A DNA stretch of 64,000 nt from Eutreptiella sp. 'Long Island Sound 2002' (GCA_964036045.1 OZ038385.1:58623919-58687918), one strand, 5' to 3'. Shown: positions 1 to 11,479, numbered from the stretch's first letter. The notes: generated by a model from the sequence alone, not told the origin. Program-made: numbers and translations.

Positions 1-410
1 TGCCAAATAGAGAAGTGTATGAGTCCTGGCGCACCTTTGCATCTTGGAGCTGCGCTGTCATGCTTGCACTGAGATGGTGTGTGTTTGAACGCAGCGCGGA
101 AATGTTGTGCACACACATGTCGTTTGAGAATTTGCCGAATCCACGATGGAACGGAAACTGAACAGATTTGCCTTTCACGTGCACACAGATTCCAATGCAT
201 TGTAGATGCGGTGATTGCCAAATAGATAGTTGTATAGGTGCTGGCGCACCTTTGCAGCTTGGAGCTTCCAAGTTTGCTGTCATACTTGTATTGCAGATGG
301 CGTGCCTTTCAATGGAAGCGCAAATGCTGTCAAAATTCTTTTCAGCTTGCCGCTGCCAAGTGGTGGCATCCTGGTATTACCACAGGTGCAGATTTCGCTG
401 TTTCTCACAA
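1..410. repeat. Diverged tandem duplication, about 215-bp unit
   Basis: Two direct copies start at 1 and 216, both opening TGCCAAATAGA and sharing the phrase GGCGCACCTTTGCA with similar downstream text. They are clearly diverged. No protein family is recognisable in any frame. Confidence 0.6.
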
Positions 411-537
411 TTTTATACTTTGGTTACTCTATTCGCAATGTTCACAGAATCGTGTCTTCGCTTGTTTGACGTTTGGAGGACATTGGAGAGGAGGCACAAA
501 CAGGCGGCGGTCTCATTGTTACGTGCACATCTTCATG

Positions 538-1218
538 GGGGAACGTCAGCGCGCTGGGCGCGCGCCGGGCATCTTTTGTGACCCGTGCCCCACTGGTGGA
601 CTGTTGCTGTTGATATGTTGGGCAACATTATATGGATTTGCCCTTTGGCCCCCGCGACATCAGCAGATGTTTTGATTTGGGATGGGTATGGACCTTCTGG
701 TACCCGAGGTGATTTCTTTGATTTTGAAGTTGGGGGCCATGATGGTGCTTATAAAGGCCGGATTCATATCATTGTGCCATTCATTGGAAGACAGAATGGC
801 ACTTTGACAGCCCGCCAACAATGTTACGATGACGTGCACGGGTGGCATAGGGCACGCATTGAGCAGCTGTTTGCTTGGTTGTGGCAGGCAAGATGAGACA
901 GCGGATGAGGCAGAAGTGTGTGTGTTGTGTTGCCAGAAGCGCTCCACCGTCGCAGTTTGTGATGAGTGTAAGGAGCACTATTGTAGTGAATGTATTGACA
1001 TGCACACTTGTGGGACCAATGTTGTTTGTTAAGTGCAATACAGATGACATTTGGAGTTGTTGAATTCACAGCTATTGCTTTATTATGCAACGTGCTTTGT
1101 AGGGAAGGTGTGCAGTGCAACGTGGTCTACTTGCGGGGCTTCTCCATGAGAGGGGTAAATCTGGGGCTGAAGTCGGGATAGTTAATAGAAAAGTAGCGCT
1201 CCGGGCAAACATTCCCCC
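538..1218 (+). mobile_element. GGGGG-TIR transposon, B-box-carrying copy 1
   Basis: The left end reads GGGGGAACGTCAGCGCGCTG and the right end, read on the other strand, GGGGGAATGTTTGCCCGGAG. The ends are imperfect inverted repeats. Flanks give a 3-bp target duplication, CAT or ATG depending on where the last G or C is assigned (534-537 and 1218-1221). The interior carries decayed coding sequence for a B-box-like zinc finger. A related element lies at 50445-50861, and the 3' end resembles that of the elements at 15940, 33148, 34377, 47681 and 55372. Confidence 0.65.
585..1032 (+). pseudogene. B-box-like zinc-finger ORF of a transposon, frameshifted
   Basis: Two reading frames form one decayed gene. 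The first (585-896) contains the segment ADVLIWDGYGPSGTRGDFFD. The second (829-1032) contains a cysteine cluster with spacing C-x2-C-x9-C-x2-C-x4-C-x2-C-x3-H, ending YCSECIDMH, which fits the B-box consensus. A paralogue at 16350-16592 joins both parts in one frame (ANVLIWD, then the finger), which shows that the two frames here were once continuous. The function is unknown; B-boxes usually mediate protein contacts or bind zinc structurally. The gene lies inside a TIR element and is cargo or a relic, not a host gene. Confidence 0.55.
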
Positions 1219-2128
1219 ATGCACTCTCATCTGTTTGGGTTTGTGCAGGCGTTACATGATGCAGAGTGATCTGGTGCAATGTGATACAACGTGATGCACA
1301 ATTCTGCTGGTGCGAAAACCAAAGGCGTTGCATTTCTTCTGGTGCTTGGGGTTGGATTTGTCGAACAATTGCACTCCATTCAGAGAGAACAAGGAAGGCC
1401 TCAGGGACTCAGGGAAGGACAGGGAAATCTTGTGTCCCGAGCGCCTGCGTTGCAGGCGTGGTGTCCAACGAGGCGCATATCGTTGGATTTTGAGGGCGGC
1501 TGTCAGAGGTTTGGGGTGGGATTTGCAGGTTGTGGGTACAGGTACAGGCGTTGAGTCCCTTCGTACCTGATTCCCCGTAGTAAATGCCACCCACACACCA
1601 AGCACAAGCGTGCTATGGCCCAGTAAACCATAGCCTGGAATGCATACAATCTTGAGACATGGTAAGCAAACGACTTTCTCAATGCGGTTCCCACAGGGGG
1701 GGGGGGGGGACAGGGTTTAGCACAGATGCAAGTGACACACGTCAGGGCGATTCCAGGAAGTGTGAATTGTGAATTCACACTTCCTGCAGATAGGAAAAAT
1801 CAAGAGATAATTCACGGTGCCTGACAATCTGTGACGTGTTCATTTAAAATGCATTGTGAGGGTTTCCAGAGTGATTCTGGAGGGTGATGACCATCTTTGC
1901 TTCATGCAGAACAACAGTGGTGTTTCCGTCAATTCTGGGATTGTCGTGCCTGCCGCCACAAACTCCGTTGTTTTGTGTCCGAGGCAAGCATGTGCAGCTG
2001 CAGCACCCTTTTTTTGGAGCTGCACATAGGGGTTTGGAAGCATGCCACAGCACAAGAAATTTTTCCAAGGGGCCGCACATGCTTGGTCCGAGGCATCATG
2101 GACTGTTTTGATGATCTCATCAAAATCA
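1219..2128. other. Intergenic; one repeat fragment
   Basis: No supported gene. A G run lies near 1697-1709. The stretch 1987-2090 is a diverged copy of sequence found at 55586-56040 inside the 55.4-kb element (GGAGCTGCACAT, then CACAAGAAATTTTTCC). Confidence 0.5.
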
Positions 2129-2275
2129 GGCATCCAAGAATGAATCGTAAGCATCTAGAAATCAATGGCAAGCATCCAGGACTGGATTGCAAGCATCCAG
2201 GAATTGATTGCAAGCATCCCGACATTAACAGCAAGCATCCAGGAATTAACAGCAAGCATCCAGGAATTAGCATCC
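2129..2275. repeat. 21-bp minisatellite, about 7 units
   Basis: Unit GCAAGCATCCAGGAATTAAC plus one base, repeated about seven times with more divergence at the left edge. The period is a multiple of three, so a plus-strand frame encodes a seven-residue repeat (variants of ASIQELT). The surrounding frame (2165-2695) has no recognisable domain. Confidence 0.8.
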
Positions 2276-3490
2276 ACCCATAGGAATCCCCCCCCCCCGC
2301 CCATTGAGCCCCCCCACCTCTCTTCTGATATCATATCACATCCCTGGGGTTGTGAAACCGAGTCTAGCACGCATCTCGGTCACCTCAACCTCAACCCCAA
2401 CCCCATCACTGTCTCCCATTCCAACCCAGGACACCCATGGCTGATTTCAATGTTCAGTTCACACTTCTCTCTCCGTATCCAAAGCTGGAGCCGCAACAGG
2501 CACAGACCTCGTTGGCTGCGTACAGGGGCAAGCCATTGGTTGTCCACTTGTACACCGGATGAGGTGGGTGCTGGCCGTGTGCAGGGCAAATGGACCAATG
2601 GGCTCGGCAACACGGCGGGTGGACCTTTCTGTGCATATGTGTCTTGGGCTCCCGAGAGGCCCTGGGGCTTGCTAAAGACATGGGCAAACAAATGAAGGTA
2701 TGCGTGCCCCCTCTAAAAGACTGCACTGGGTCGAGCCAACAGGTCGTGACAGGGGCAAAGAGAAGCAACAGCAACAGCAACAAAGAGAAAGAGAGACAGG
2801 GGATGAGCCACAAAAGAATAGAGACACTGAGGGTTTCCCAGACGAGCGCTTTTGTTGTGTCATCCGCCCCAGGGGTTCCGAACTGTTGCATCGATTTGGA
2901 ATTCACCTCAGTTGGGTGTTCATGTCTCCTGACACTGTGGTAAAGTACACTTTTGCACTATGATGGCCCCGTTGCCTCCCTTTTGGTCGAACACATTCGT
3001 CCTGAATCGTGCCCATTTGATCACGTCAGCCAGATATGTTGTGAGTCCTGAACAATCTCTGCCTGCCATTCGGTGTGTGGTGTGTGCAGTGCGCTGTGCT
3101 GTTGTCCCCGACTCGGTGGGGGTTGGCGGCCTGTCCATAAGTCCGTGACATCACAAGGCAGCGCAGCAACAGGACAGTCCTCCATGGCAGATTGCTCTGC
3201 CTCCCTTATTCGTCGCCAAGCTCGGGCCCCTCCCCCAGTTCATACGGAATCCACTCCTGCCCGCCTCACCGCCCACCCCCAGGGACTTGCTTTAGTTTTC
3301 ATTCCGGCATGGGGGGGGACCCCTCCCCACTGGACCCCCTCCCCCCCTCCCGCCTCAGCTCAAGTGCACCCGAAAACCTGGGTTTTGGGAACATTTTTCA
3401 GTCATGGGAAAAAATTTTCGGCGCCTTCGGCACATGCCATACACTGTGTACATATTGCTTAATGTGTGCTCCATATACCTTGTTTTCCAG
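2276..3490. other. Intergenic, low-complexity patches
   Basis: Contains C runs near 2287 and 3340 and an AGCAAC-rich stretch at 2765-2800. Open frames overlap on both strands without any family signature. No gene is supported. Confidence 0.4.
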
Positions 3491-3496
3491 ACTACC

Positions 3497-3754
3497 ATGC
3501 CCCAACGCTCGTTGTCAGTGTATTTCAGCTCCCCGGTCCCACCATTGCTACGCGCAAAACGTGAAGATGTAATTGATGCGCTGCTCTATTTTAGGTTTAA
3601 AGATAGGATCACCGGTCATAAAAGGCAAAAAGCCTACAACGAGGCACAAGAGGCATGTGCCACACTTTTTTTAAGCCTACAAATGGCCACACTGTGCGAG
3701 TTTGTCGCTGTGGCACAAAAAATGGCCACACGCGACCGGTTCAGGCGAGTCTAA
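3497..3754 (+). CDS. Small ORF with N-terminal PIP-box-like motif
   Basis: An 85-residue open frame whose first ATG follows a TTGTTTTCCAG tract that could be a splice acceptor. It opens MPQRSLSVYF, which fits the PCNA-interacting consensus Q-x2-[ILM]-x2-[FY]-[FY]. A basic, probably helical stretch follows (LLRAKREDVIDALLYFRF). The frame at 56827-57267 has a similar but imperfect motif, QRTLDAFC, followed by a proline-rich stretch. PCNA binding is known for some pogo-type transposases, so this could be the 5' exon of a transposon or replication-linked protein. No domain beyond the motif is recognised, and chance is possible for such a short ORF. Confidence 0.35.
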   Translation: MPQRSLSVYFSSPVPPLLRAKREDVIDALLYFRFKDRITGHKRQKAYNEAQEACATLFLSLQMATLCEFVAVAQKMATRDRFRRV

Positions 3755-5279
3755 TTCTGACTGACAAGAAAGATCACTGTCATTTGGCATGAGATGGTGA
3801 ATGTCCCGCTTTGTTGTAGACGTTGTGTATTGGTGAGATGTGGGAATCCTGAATTGACATTCAATGATGAATTTCCTTTGTTTATGGCCGACAACATGAC
3901 ATTTCCATGCGCTGAGTTGTTCATTCTCCAATAATTTTTCTGTTCCCTGTGGATTGGGTATGTTCCGGCAGGGGGGGGGGGCTTCCCCCCTCCCCTGGAC
4001 CCCCCCCCCCCCCTGCTCAAGCAAGTCCCTGGCCCACCCCTTCCGACCTCCCAACAGTTGCCTCCTCGCACCCAGCAACGCCCTCCATGGCCGGAGACCC
4101 TCATTCCATCCCTCCCTCTCTTAAAAGAACCGCATGGTGCCTCAACGTCACCACTGTAGCCCTCAATCTGGGTAACGGCCGTTTACTCCTACACTCTGCC
4201 GCTCTCTCGCCTACCCTACACGACCCAGCTCCAACACCGCCTTCCCCCCACACTGGGGGAGAGATCGTTCACGGTCTGGTTGCGGGGTCTGCGTGCGAAG
4301 ATGGAATTGGCCTGCGGGCATCACCAGTTCAGGGCAGCGTGCAGCGTGGCCCTGTTTGAGGCCGCCTGCACCGTGCTTAGCCGCACAGCGGCAGCGTTGG
4401 GGTCTTCCTCTGTGTGCCGCCAGCCGTCCAAGGCCCCCATCAGGGACGCACTCCTCAAGGGGGCGATCGCGCACACGTATTCTGCCCAGTGTGCGCGGTC
4501 ATAGAGGGGGGGGGAAGGCACGGCAAGCCCCAGCATGCCAGTGTTGCATTAGTTGCCGTGCGGGGCCAGCCAAACGTGCAGGTCTACAGAAGGAAAGGAG
4601 CCTGTGGCGCAGTAGATAAGTGGGTGAGAACATGTGCTTTCACCCCCGTAAGCCCATATGGGGGAGGGGGGGGGAGAGCGAGGGCAGTGCTGTCTCCCCG
4701 TCCCTGTGTCCCGTAGGGGGGGCAAATGTGCCCCAGTTCCATAGCCAAACTGCTCGTTTGCACTGTCGTGCGTGCGTGGTTGCGCACCAGGGGCCGTCGT
4801 TGGGGGTGTGGGTGTGCCGATTGCTTCCTTGTCGCTGTGGGCTGGTCGTGGGGAGGGTCATCTGCCCTGTTACGGGTCATGTGCAGGTTTTGGTGATGTT
4901 CTGGTGCAGGGCCAGGGTAGAGGTTAGGAGAGGTTCGGGTCCGTCGGAGGCCTGGGCCATGGGGTACAGGGGGAGGGAGTTGTGTGGGACAAAGGTGGAA
5001 ATAAAACCGGAGTGATGCTGTGAGACGGTGGCTCGCACCCCTATGGTGGGAGGAAACGCACCATCCCCCACAGCAATCCTGGGACCCTCTCTCTGACATC
5101 TGGCGCTTCAACCCCGGACGGCGCCTGGTGTATTTGAGGGGAAATGGAAATACCGGTCGACGGGGGAGGGGGGGGGTCCCATTGGTCTTGCCTTTTGTGG
5201 TGAGTTTGGCAGATTCCATGTGCAGCAACTAATCCATTAGTATGGCTCCTGTTGCTGAGGCTCCAGGCTTCACATCGTC
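3755..5279. other. Intergenic, GC-rich
   Basis: Several C or G runs (3970, 4000, 4510, 4665, 5165). Overlapping frames on both strands are proline, glycine and arginine rich, as expected for GC-rich noncoding DNA. A fragment at 4598-4630 resembles a tRNA A box but has no matching B box. Confidence 0.4.
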
Positions 5280-5876
5280 TTGCCCTCCTCTTGTGTAGCT
5301 GAAGCATTGTGTGAATGGTTTCGTGGACAGACGGTCTGGAATGCCTCCATACGGGCAGCTTGGATGCTCGGGCTTCATCATGCTGGACCACAACCTGGAG
5401 GTAGTGAATGCCTGCACGTCGGCCTACTTGCAGGTAACCCCCAATCTCCCCCTGACAACTTGCAAATCCTTCACCCCCCTGCCCCCCTGCCCCCCTGCCC
5501 CCATGCCCCCACCCGACCCGACCCGACCCCACCCAACGACCCTAGTATGGCAGGTGACAACGGCAGGCACCCAAGGAAAACAAAGAGAGCGCGAGCGAAG
5601 GAAAAAGAGCAGCAGGGCGGCGACACCAGCGAAGCACAGACGAAGGGGGGTGGGGGGGGGAAGCAGCGGGGGGCACAACACCAGGCCGCACAAGAGGAAA
5701 CAAACAGCGTGAGGGCCCAAGGCAACCCCCCCCCCAAAAAAAAGGGGGGGGGTGGGGGGCAGCACCAACAAAAAAGGGGGGGGGGCGAATGGGGCCGATG
5801 GCAACAGTTTCCAGGGGTTATAGTCAAGCACGAGGCACCATATGTACCCCCCCCCCCCAACCCAGCTAGGCAATGA
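5280..5876 (+). other. Low-complexity open frame, unlikely coding
   Basis: A 198-codon frame is open, but its composition follows homopolymer runs (C5-C12, G7-G10, A7-A8 between 5460 and 5870) that give PP, GG and KK strings. The opposite strand is open over the same span. No domain is seen. Confidence 0.3.
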
Positions 5877-7135
5877 AAACTATATCAACACACAGATTGG
5901 TGAGGCACCCCCCATGGAGGGCTCCAGGAGAACAGGGAACAGGACACGATACCGATCCAACAGTTACTGTGCACTGCCACGAGTCGCCTTCAAAGAAGGC
6001 AAAAAAACAATCAGCCGTGGAAATCGCAAGCCAGCATATTGCGGCGGCAGCAGAGGAACGATGGAGGTTGGTATATGTCAAGCAGGGCTACTCCGTACTC
6101 CCCCTCCTGTGTCGCAGCAATAAAATCAGTCAGGCCCGAGACAAAACCCTGCAGGGGGGTCTGCAGGCCATCTGGCGGGGGGCGGGGGGGGGGGATAAAC
6201 AGTGTGGGGAGAGAAAATCACGGACAGCACCAGCGTTAGACTGGATCATCGAATTCCATGCAACCTCAAAAGCATCCATGTGGATGGGTCGTCCAAACGG
6301 GTCCAAACGCGTCCGAAGGGGAGCAAATACAGGGCGGGGGGAATTGCCAAAAGAGCATCACATGCTCTGGCAATGATATGTTTGCTCAACTAAATGTTCC
6401 ACCACACACCTCATCACCACCAGGAGCAGCAGCTTGGATGCGATGGACCACGACGCAGGTGGCTCTATACTTGAGCTCCCCTGAGTCCCTCCAGCCAGAA
6501 AAAGTCTCGAAGTCGTTTAACAATTGCTATCCCCCCCCCCCCCCCGCATAAAGGCTGTGTCACAGTTGTGAAAGTGCAATCGCACCGCCTCACAGATTTG
6601 GGAAGACTCTCTCACCCTCTCTGCCCTATCATCAACCCTGCAAAAGATCATACTAGTGTGCTCATCACACCACCGTGCAAAGAACGCAAGCTTACCACCC
6701 TGCATGAGCTGCAGGAGGTGGTACAAGTATTGCAATTCTCACCTGTGCGCCATGCACCCTCTGACACCGCATTGGAGGTGTGGATGGAACTCAAGCAAAG
6801 ATCAGATCCAGAACTTTTTGAAGGCGATTGATCCTCCCCAATTTCTGCAGGCAGCACATCTGACTAGACATGACTAGACAGCCTGGTGCAGCGTTGGCAT
6901 AGTGCCACACATGGGTCAAGCTCGGTGCTGACCGTGGGATCTGAGCTCGACGCTTTCTGCTTCGGGATTGAGTTTCTTTCTGGGCAACCAGACAGAGACC
7001 AGGGTTTGCGTGCGAAGCACCGCGCCCGATTCAGGGTTGGGTTTTATAGCTTGCATGCATGTGAAGCATGAAGCTGAAAAGTACCCGTCCCGCCCTGCCC
7101 TACCCTGCCTGGGCACCTGCGTCCTGTCTTTCCAG
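5877..7135. other. Upstream of hemerythrin gene; no supported gene
   Basis: Earlier exons of the downstream gene may lie here. A plus frame at 6568-6831 (start MKVQSHRLTDLGRL) is a weak exon candidate but has no domain. G runs at 6180 and a 15-base C run near 6531 interrupt the region. Confidence 0.3.
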
Positions 7136-7727
7136 GTTCGCCAGCTGGCCTTCAAACACGTGGAGACGCTCATGACTGCCATGGATGCTGGGCAGCCGTT
7201 TCCCCCGGTGTGCCCGGGCGAGTCCGTGCAGCTGTCAGGGCTGGCCCAGGCCCCGCAGTACAATGGCCAAGTCGGCCTGTGCTTTGCCCTCGACGGGGAC
7301 CGCATCGCTGTGGCCCTTCGCAGTGGCAAGCAGCTGATGGTCCGCCACGCCAACGCTGTCAAGGTGGCAGCCGGCGACGGGTCGCCCGACACTACCGCTT
7401 CCTGCAGTACAGGGACCTGTGGTCCTGTCGGCGGCGGCAGCTGCAGCACTGGCGCCCAGGGCGGCTGTGAAGACAGCGCCGGCGCCCCGCTGCAGCTTCT
7501 GTCCGGGGTGCGGTCCGTGCAGGTGCCGTCAATGGACGCGGAGCACGAGCAGTGCGTGGCCCACCTGAACGCCCTGGCCCAGACTCGGAATGTGGAGGCG
7601 CTGCAGGTTCAGGCATCCCAGGGTCCTCAACCCAGCTCCGTCCCAATATTTAATCCTGGTAGGCGAGGGTGAACTAGCGTAGGCCCGAGAACTGTTACGG
7701 AACCATACGGACTATTTCTCTCCAAAG

Positions 7728-7773
<46 letters not shown>

Positions 7774-8044
7774 GGAGCTGAGGGACTGCCTGGCAGCCCA
7801 TTTTGCGCACGAGGAGCAGATGTTCGAGGAGTTTGGGTTCGGGGGCGATGGGGCATTTTCTGCTAGCAAGTCGCACGTGAAGGAGCATGCGCGCATGCTG
7901 CGGCGGCTGCAGGAAAGACTGGACGCGCCGGGGGGACTGCTAGACGAGGCTTTTGTGCGGTCGGTCATGACGGACTTTGTGGAACATGCGGAGCAGTATG
8001 ACGACAAGTACTCTGCACATATGGTGGCTGCTGGGGCCCAGTAA
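7136..8044 (+). CDS. Hemerythrin-like protein with N-terminal barrel segment (two exons)
   Basis: Exons are 7136-7606 and 7775-8044, split by a 168-bp intron (donor CAG|GTTCAG, acceptor after a 39-base TC tract ending GCAG). Both exons are in phase 0. A further acceptor (TCTTTCCAG) precedes 7136, so the true start is probably in an unseen upstream exon; an ATG at 6968 is in frame but unproven. The first exon encodes an SGLAQAPQYNGQVG...GKQLMVR segment, a small module common in algal proteins, then the first hemerythrin helix (MDAEHEQ). The second exon supplies HFAHEE, HVKEHARML and FVEHAEQYDD. Together these give the full set of di-iron ligands expected of the family: H, H-x3-E, H-x3-H, H-x4-D. 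Likely role: oxygen or iron binding or redox sensing, cytosolic since no membrane segment is visible. The stop is TAA at 8042. Confidence 0.8.
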
Positions 8045-8497
8045 GAGGCTGTGGGCCCCAGGAGACTGACTGCACTCAAACGCAGGCCCAGGGCCAGGGC
8101 CGCTGATGGGTTGCACCTCTTGTCAGTTGCTGGTCGGCTCTGAGGGAGAGAGGGAGGAAGGGTTTGTGTGTGGGCCTGCAGGGGGAACATTTGTTTCGTT
8201 GGGTTTGACGTTCTACTCCACAAAAAGAACCAGAAGTATAGCAGTGGGCCCATCATCTGACCAAATGCAACCGCATTTTGCATGGGTCTTCACCATTTTT
8301 GCACCTACGCATGTGTGCATGTGTGTGCATGTGTGCATGCACAGGTTGTTGGGGCCGCGTACTGGCAAGTACGCTGGTACTTGGAGGCAGCTGGCGGTTG
8401 CGCAAGTGGTTGGGGGTCGCCACTATTGGCGCCTTTGCATGGAGTCAGGTACTTCGTCCCCCCCACTTCAAGCGAGTCCCTGATCATGGACCTGCCT
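8045..8497. other. 3' flank of hemerythrin gene
   Basis: No gene recognised. A CATGTGTGTGCATGTGTG repeat lies at 8310-8340. Confidence 0.4.
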
Positions 8498-8630
8498 GAT
8501 GACCATGCTATTGAGGACTGGGCATGTGTGGGGGCCGCTGCAGTGAGTGCTGGGCCAGACCCGTTATGCGGCGGGTGGTCCAAGCACGAGGTTGAGACGA
8601 GCCCTTCATATCAGGAGGCCCCAGTCGTAT
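8498..8630 (+). pseudogene. Unknown coding-like segment, copy 1
   Basis: A frame reads DDHAIEDWACVGAAAVSAG and later KHEV. A second copy at 9418-9560 preserves the pattern DDHA-x2-DW-x2-VGA-x2-V-x-AG...KHEV although the DNA has diverged. Conservation at protein level suggests a once-coding exon, family unknown. It may be part of a repeat. Confidence 0.35.
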
Positions 8631-9417
8631 GGGCATGGCCTTGGCCGAGTGATACACCGCCCCCTCTCCCCAACCACCCACCTCTCACCAGCCACGCAGC
8701 TGGCAGCCCATGCTGAGTACCGAGAGGAGGAAGGAACACCGGGGCACCTGTGTTTGGGGGACTTAAGGGTTTGGATCCCCATTGAACGTGTTTTGTTTGA
8801 TGGGGAGGTCAGGCCATGACTGAACCTCCGAGGGGGAGATGTATCCCCGGGAATTCGCTTGAATGGGAGGAGCGTTATGAGGGCAATACCAGAGCAGTTA
8901 CAAAGCGGTAGGGGTTTTATAAAAAAATCTGTGGGGGGGGCGGTTGCTGGCGCTGGGAAAAGCGGTTGGGATCCCGGGGTTTGGGATTGTTGGATCCCAA
9001 ACCCCGGGAATCGGGGTTTGGGATTGCCTCTTGGGTAGAGTGGGGAAGTGGGCCCTGGGGGGGGGGGGGTGACCCCCGCCCCCCCTTTCTTTCAAGCAAA
9101 TCCCTTGCAATCAGCCTCCCCTGGACTTCCTGTTGCACACTAGGAAAGCCACTCTAGCACTACACGGCATGCAAACTGCAAGCATCCTCTGCTGCAAAAG
9201 GCAGCGAACAGACCCCTCTGATACTATGTGCCTACGCGCACCTTCTGTCAGTCAAGTGCAGGATTTTCTGTTCTGCTTACCCTCTCTCCGGGGCCAGTGA
9301 TATTGTCTCAGCACAATTCACATGTGCTATGGCAGGAAACGGCACTGGATTTGTTTTATTGCGCCATATCAGTTTTTTTTCGTACCATTTTACACACAGA
9401 CAGAGCCTGGGAGCAGG
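8631..9417. other. Intergenic
   Basis: Contains a G run near 9057-9069 and a short inverted pair ATCCCGGGGTTTGGGATTG / TTGGATCCCAAACCCCGG at 8969-9010. No gene is supported. Confidence 0.4.
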
Positions 9418-9560
9418 GATGACCACGCTGTTCAGGACTGGACACGTGTGGGGGCCAATACAGTGACTGCTGGACTGCAACCCGTCTTGTCTGGCGGACA
9501 GTTTAAGCACGAGGTTCAGATGTGCCCCTTCATGTCAACAGGCCCCAATTGTATTGACAT
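9418..9560 (+). pseudogene. Unknown coding-like segment, copy 2
   Basis: Paralogue of 8498-8630 in the frame DDHAVQDWTRVGANTVTAG followed by KHEV. It sits in a longer open frame (9322-9666) with no other recognisable feature. Confidence 0.35.
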
Positions 9561-10129
9561 GCCCGACCCTCCTCTTGCTCTTTCTGTGTGCGGGGCACCA
9601 GGTGGATGGGTGCTCGCCCTGCCCCTATTGCCAATGCGATTGCGATGTAATCCAATTTCATTGTAAATTCCACTGCCCATTTGAAAGCCGCAATCTGTGT
9701 CTGGTGTTTTGTGTTTTGCCCCTCTCTCAAATCCCCACCCCTTCGGGATTCACCGACTGCGTCCGCTCCCACGCTAGATAGAAGCCAAGGTTCAGCAGGT
9801 ACCCTAGACCCAGGCGCGGAATCTTGCACACATTTTTTTTTTGGTACGACAACCCCCCCCCCCCACCCTACCCGTCCTAAAGCATGCTCAAGGTTTGGCA
9901 TGTGGAGTCTAACAGCGACAGCAAGAGAAAGACACATAAAGACTCATAAAGACTCATAAAGACTGAGTTTAATGTGGTCGTGTATTCGCACTGAGGGGCC
10001 TAGCAACAGAAATCAATGCACATGTCACGTAGGCCTGGCATCTAATTTTTTGGCGCCCGCAAGAGCTATTGCAATTTCCTCAAATGACATAGATTGGGGG
10101 CGCGCTTACGTAGTACGCTTGCGTTTTCT
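9561..10129. other. Intergenic
   Basis: No gene recognised. Contains a C run near 9850 and three tandem copies of the 10-mer ACTCATAAAG at 9938-9965. Confidence 0.4.
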
Positions 10130-10440
10130 ACATGGTGCACGCTATGTCTTTGGCGTGCCTGTAAAATCGCATGAGCCGTCTTGGTGCGGCACGCAAGAAT
10201 GCCTGTAAAACGCCCACAAAAACACATGCAACGTTTTGGTGCTGCGGGCAAGTTTGACTAGAAAATTGCATGCACCATTCTGGTATAGCACGCCACAATG
10301 CCTGTAAAGACGCATGCATTATTTTCATGCAGCGGGTAAAATTGCCCGTAATTTCACATGCACCATTTTGGTACGGCACGCAAGAATGATCGTAAAATTG
10401 CTTGTAAAAACGCATGTACCGTTTTGTTGCAGCAAAAACA
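10130..10440. repeat. Diverged tandem repeat, roughly 50-bp unit
   Basis: Recurring phrases GCATGCACCATTTTGGT, GGCACGCAAGAATG and CCTGTAAAA alternate about six times. Open frames on the minus strand follow from the repetition and are not genes. Confidence 0.6.
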
Positions 10441-10489
10441 CTGCTGGTACAATGGTGAGTTTGTATTTAGGATTACCAATGACGTTCTC

Positions 10490-11479
10490 TCCATTTTGGA
10501 AACCCCAAGAAGGCACCGATTATGTAGACATTTCTGATTTTGTCCCCTTTTCTGGAAACCCCCGAGAACTCAGGGGTGAAGTAGCCATTCCACAAGCTTA
10601 TGGGCCCCACAGAAGGCAGGGTTGATGTAGCCTTTTTGGATTTTTGTCCCCTCTTCTGGGGACCCCCCCCCCCCAGGAGGCAGAGGAGATGTAGCCTTTT
10701 TTGATTTTTCACCCCTCTTTTGGGGAATCCCCAGAACGCAAGGGTGACGTAGCACTTCCGCCAATTTGCGGGGCCCCGAAAAAGTAGGGCTGATGTAGCG
10801 ATTTTTGATTTCTCTCCCCTCTGCTGAGGACCCCCAACAAGGCAGGGGTGACGTAGCAATTCCGCCAATTTACGGGCCCCTGAGGAGGCAGGGTTGGTGT
10901 AGCGATTTTTGATTTTTGTCCCTTCTTTTGGAGACCCCCAAGAACGCAGGGGTGATGTAGCAATTCCACCCATTTGTGGGCCCTAGAGAAGGTAGGGGTA
11001 ATCTAGCCATATTTGATTTTCCTCCCCTCTTCTAGGGACCCCCGAGAAGGCAGGGGTGACGTAGCCTTTTTTGATTTTTGCCCCCTCTTCTTGGGACCCC
11101 CAAGAACGCAGGGGTGACGTAGCAATTCCGCCCCCTTGTGGGCCCTCGAGAAGGCAGGGTTGATGGTTTCTGGGGACCCCCAAGAACGCAAGGGTGATGT
11201 AGCCATTTTTCATTTTGTCCTCTCTTTTGCCCACTTATGGGCCCCCGAGAAGGCAGGGGTAATGTAGTCTCTTGATTTTGTCTCCTCTTTTGGGGACCCC
11301 CGAGAACACAGAGGTGACGTAGCACTTCTGCCCATTTATTGGCCAACTGAGAAGGCAGGGTTAATGTAGCCATATCTACATATATGTAGTGGGCCATGTC
11401 CATCCCCCCTTTTTGGGGATCGCCGAGAAAGCAGGGGTTACCCAGCAATTCCGCCCTCTTTTGGCGCCACAAAAAGGGT
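10490..11479. repeat. 104-bp satellite, left block
   Basis: Tandem units containing GGGGACCCCCGAGAACGCAG, TGACGTAGCAATTCCGCCC and GGCAGGGTTGATGTAGCC. Each 104-bp unit is itself a dimer: both halves contain the pattern CCCC-GAGAA-(C/G)GCAGGG-(G/T)TGA-(C/T)GTAGC. Units are more diverged here than in the right block. The block grades into the 85-bp array at about 11340-11480. Confidence 0.9.

Noticed and set aside
4598-4665. tRNA gene starting GAGCCTGTGGCGCAGTAGAT
   Set aside because: A-box-like 5' half only; no B box or closing acceptor strand.
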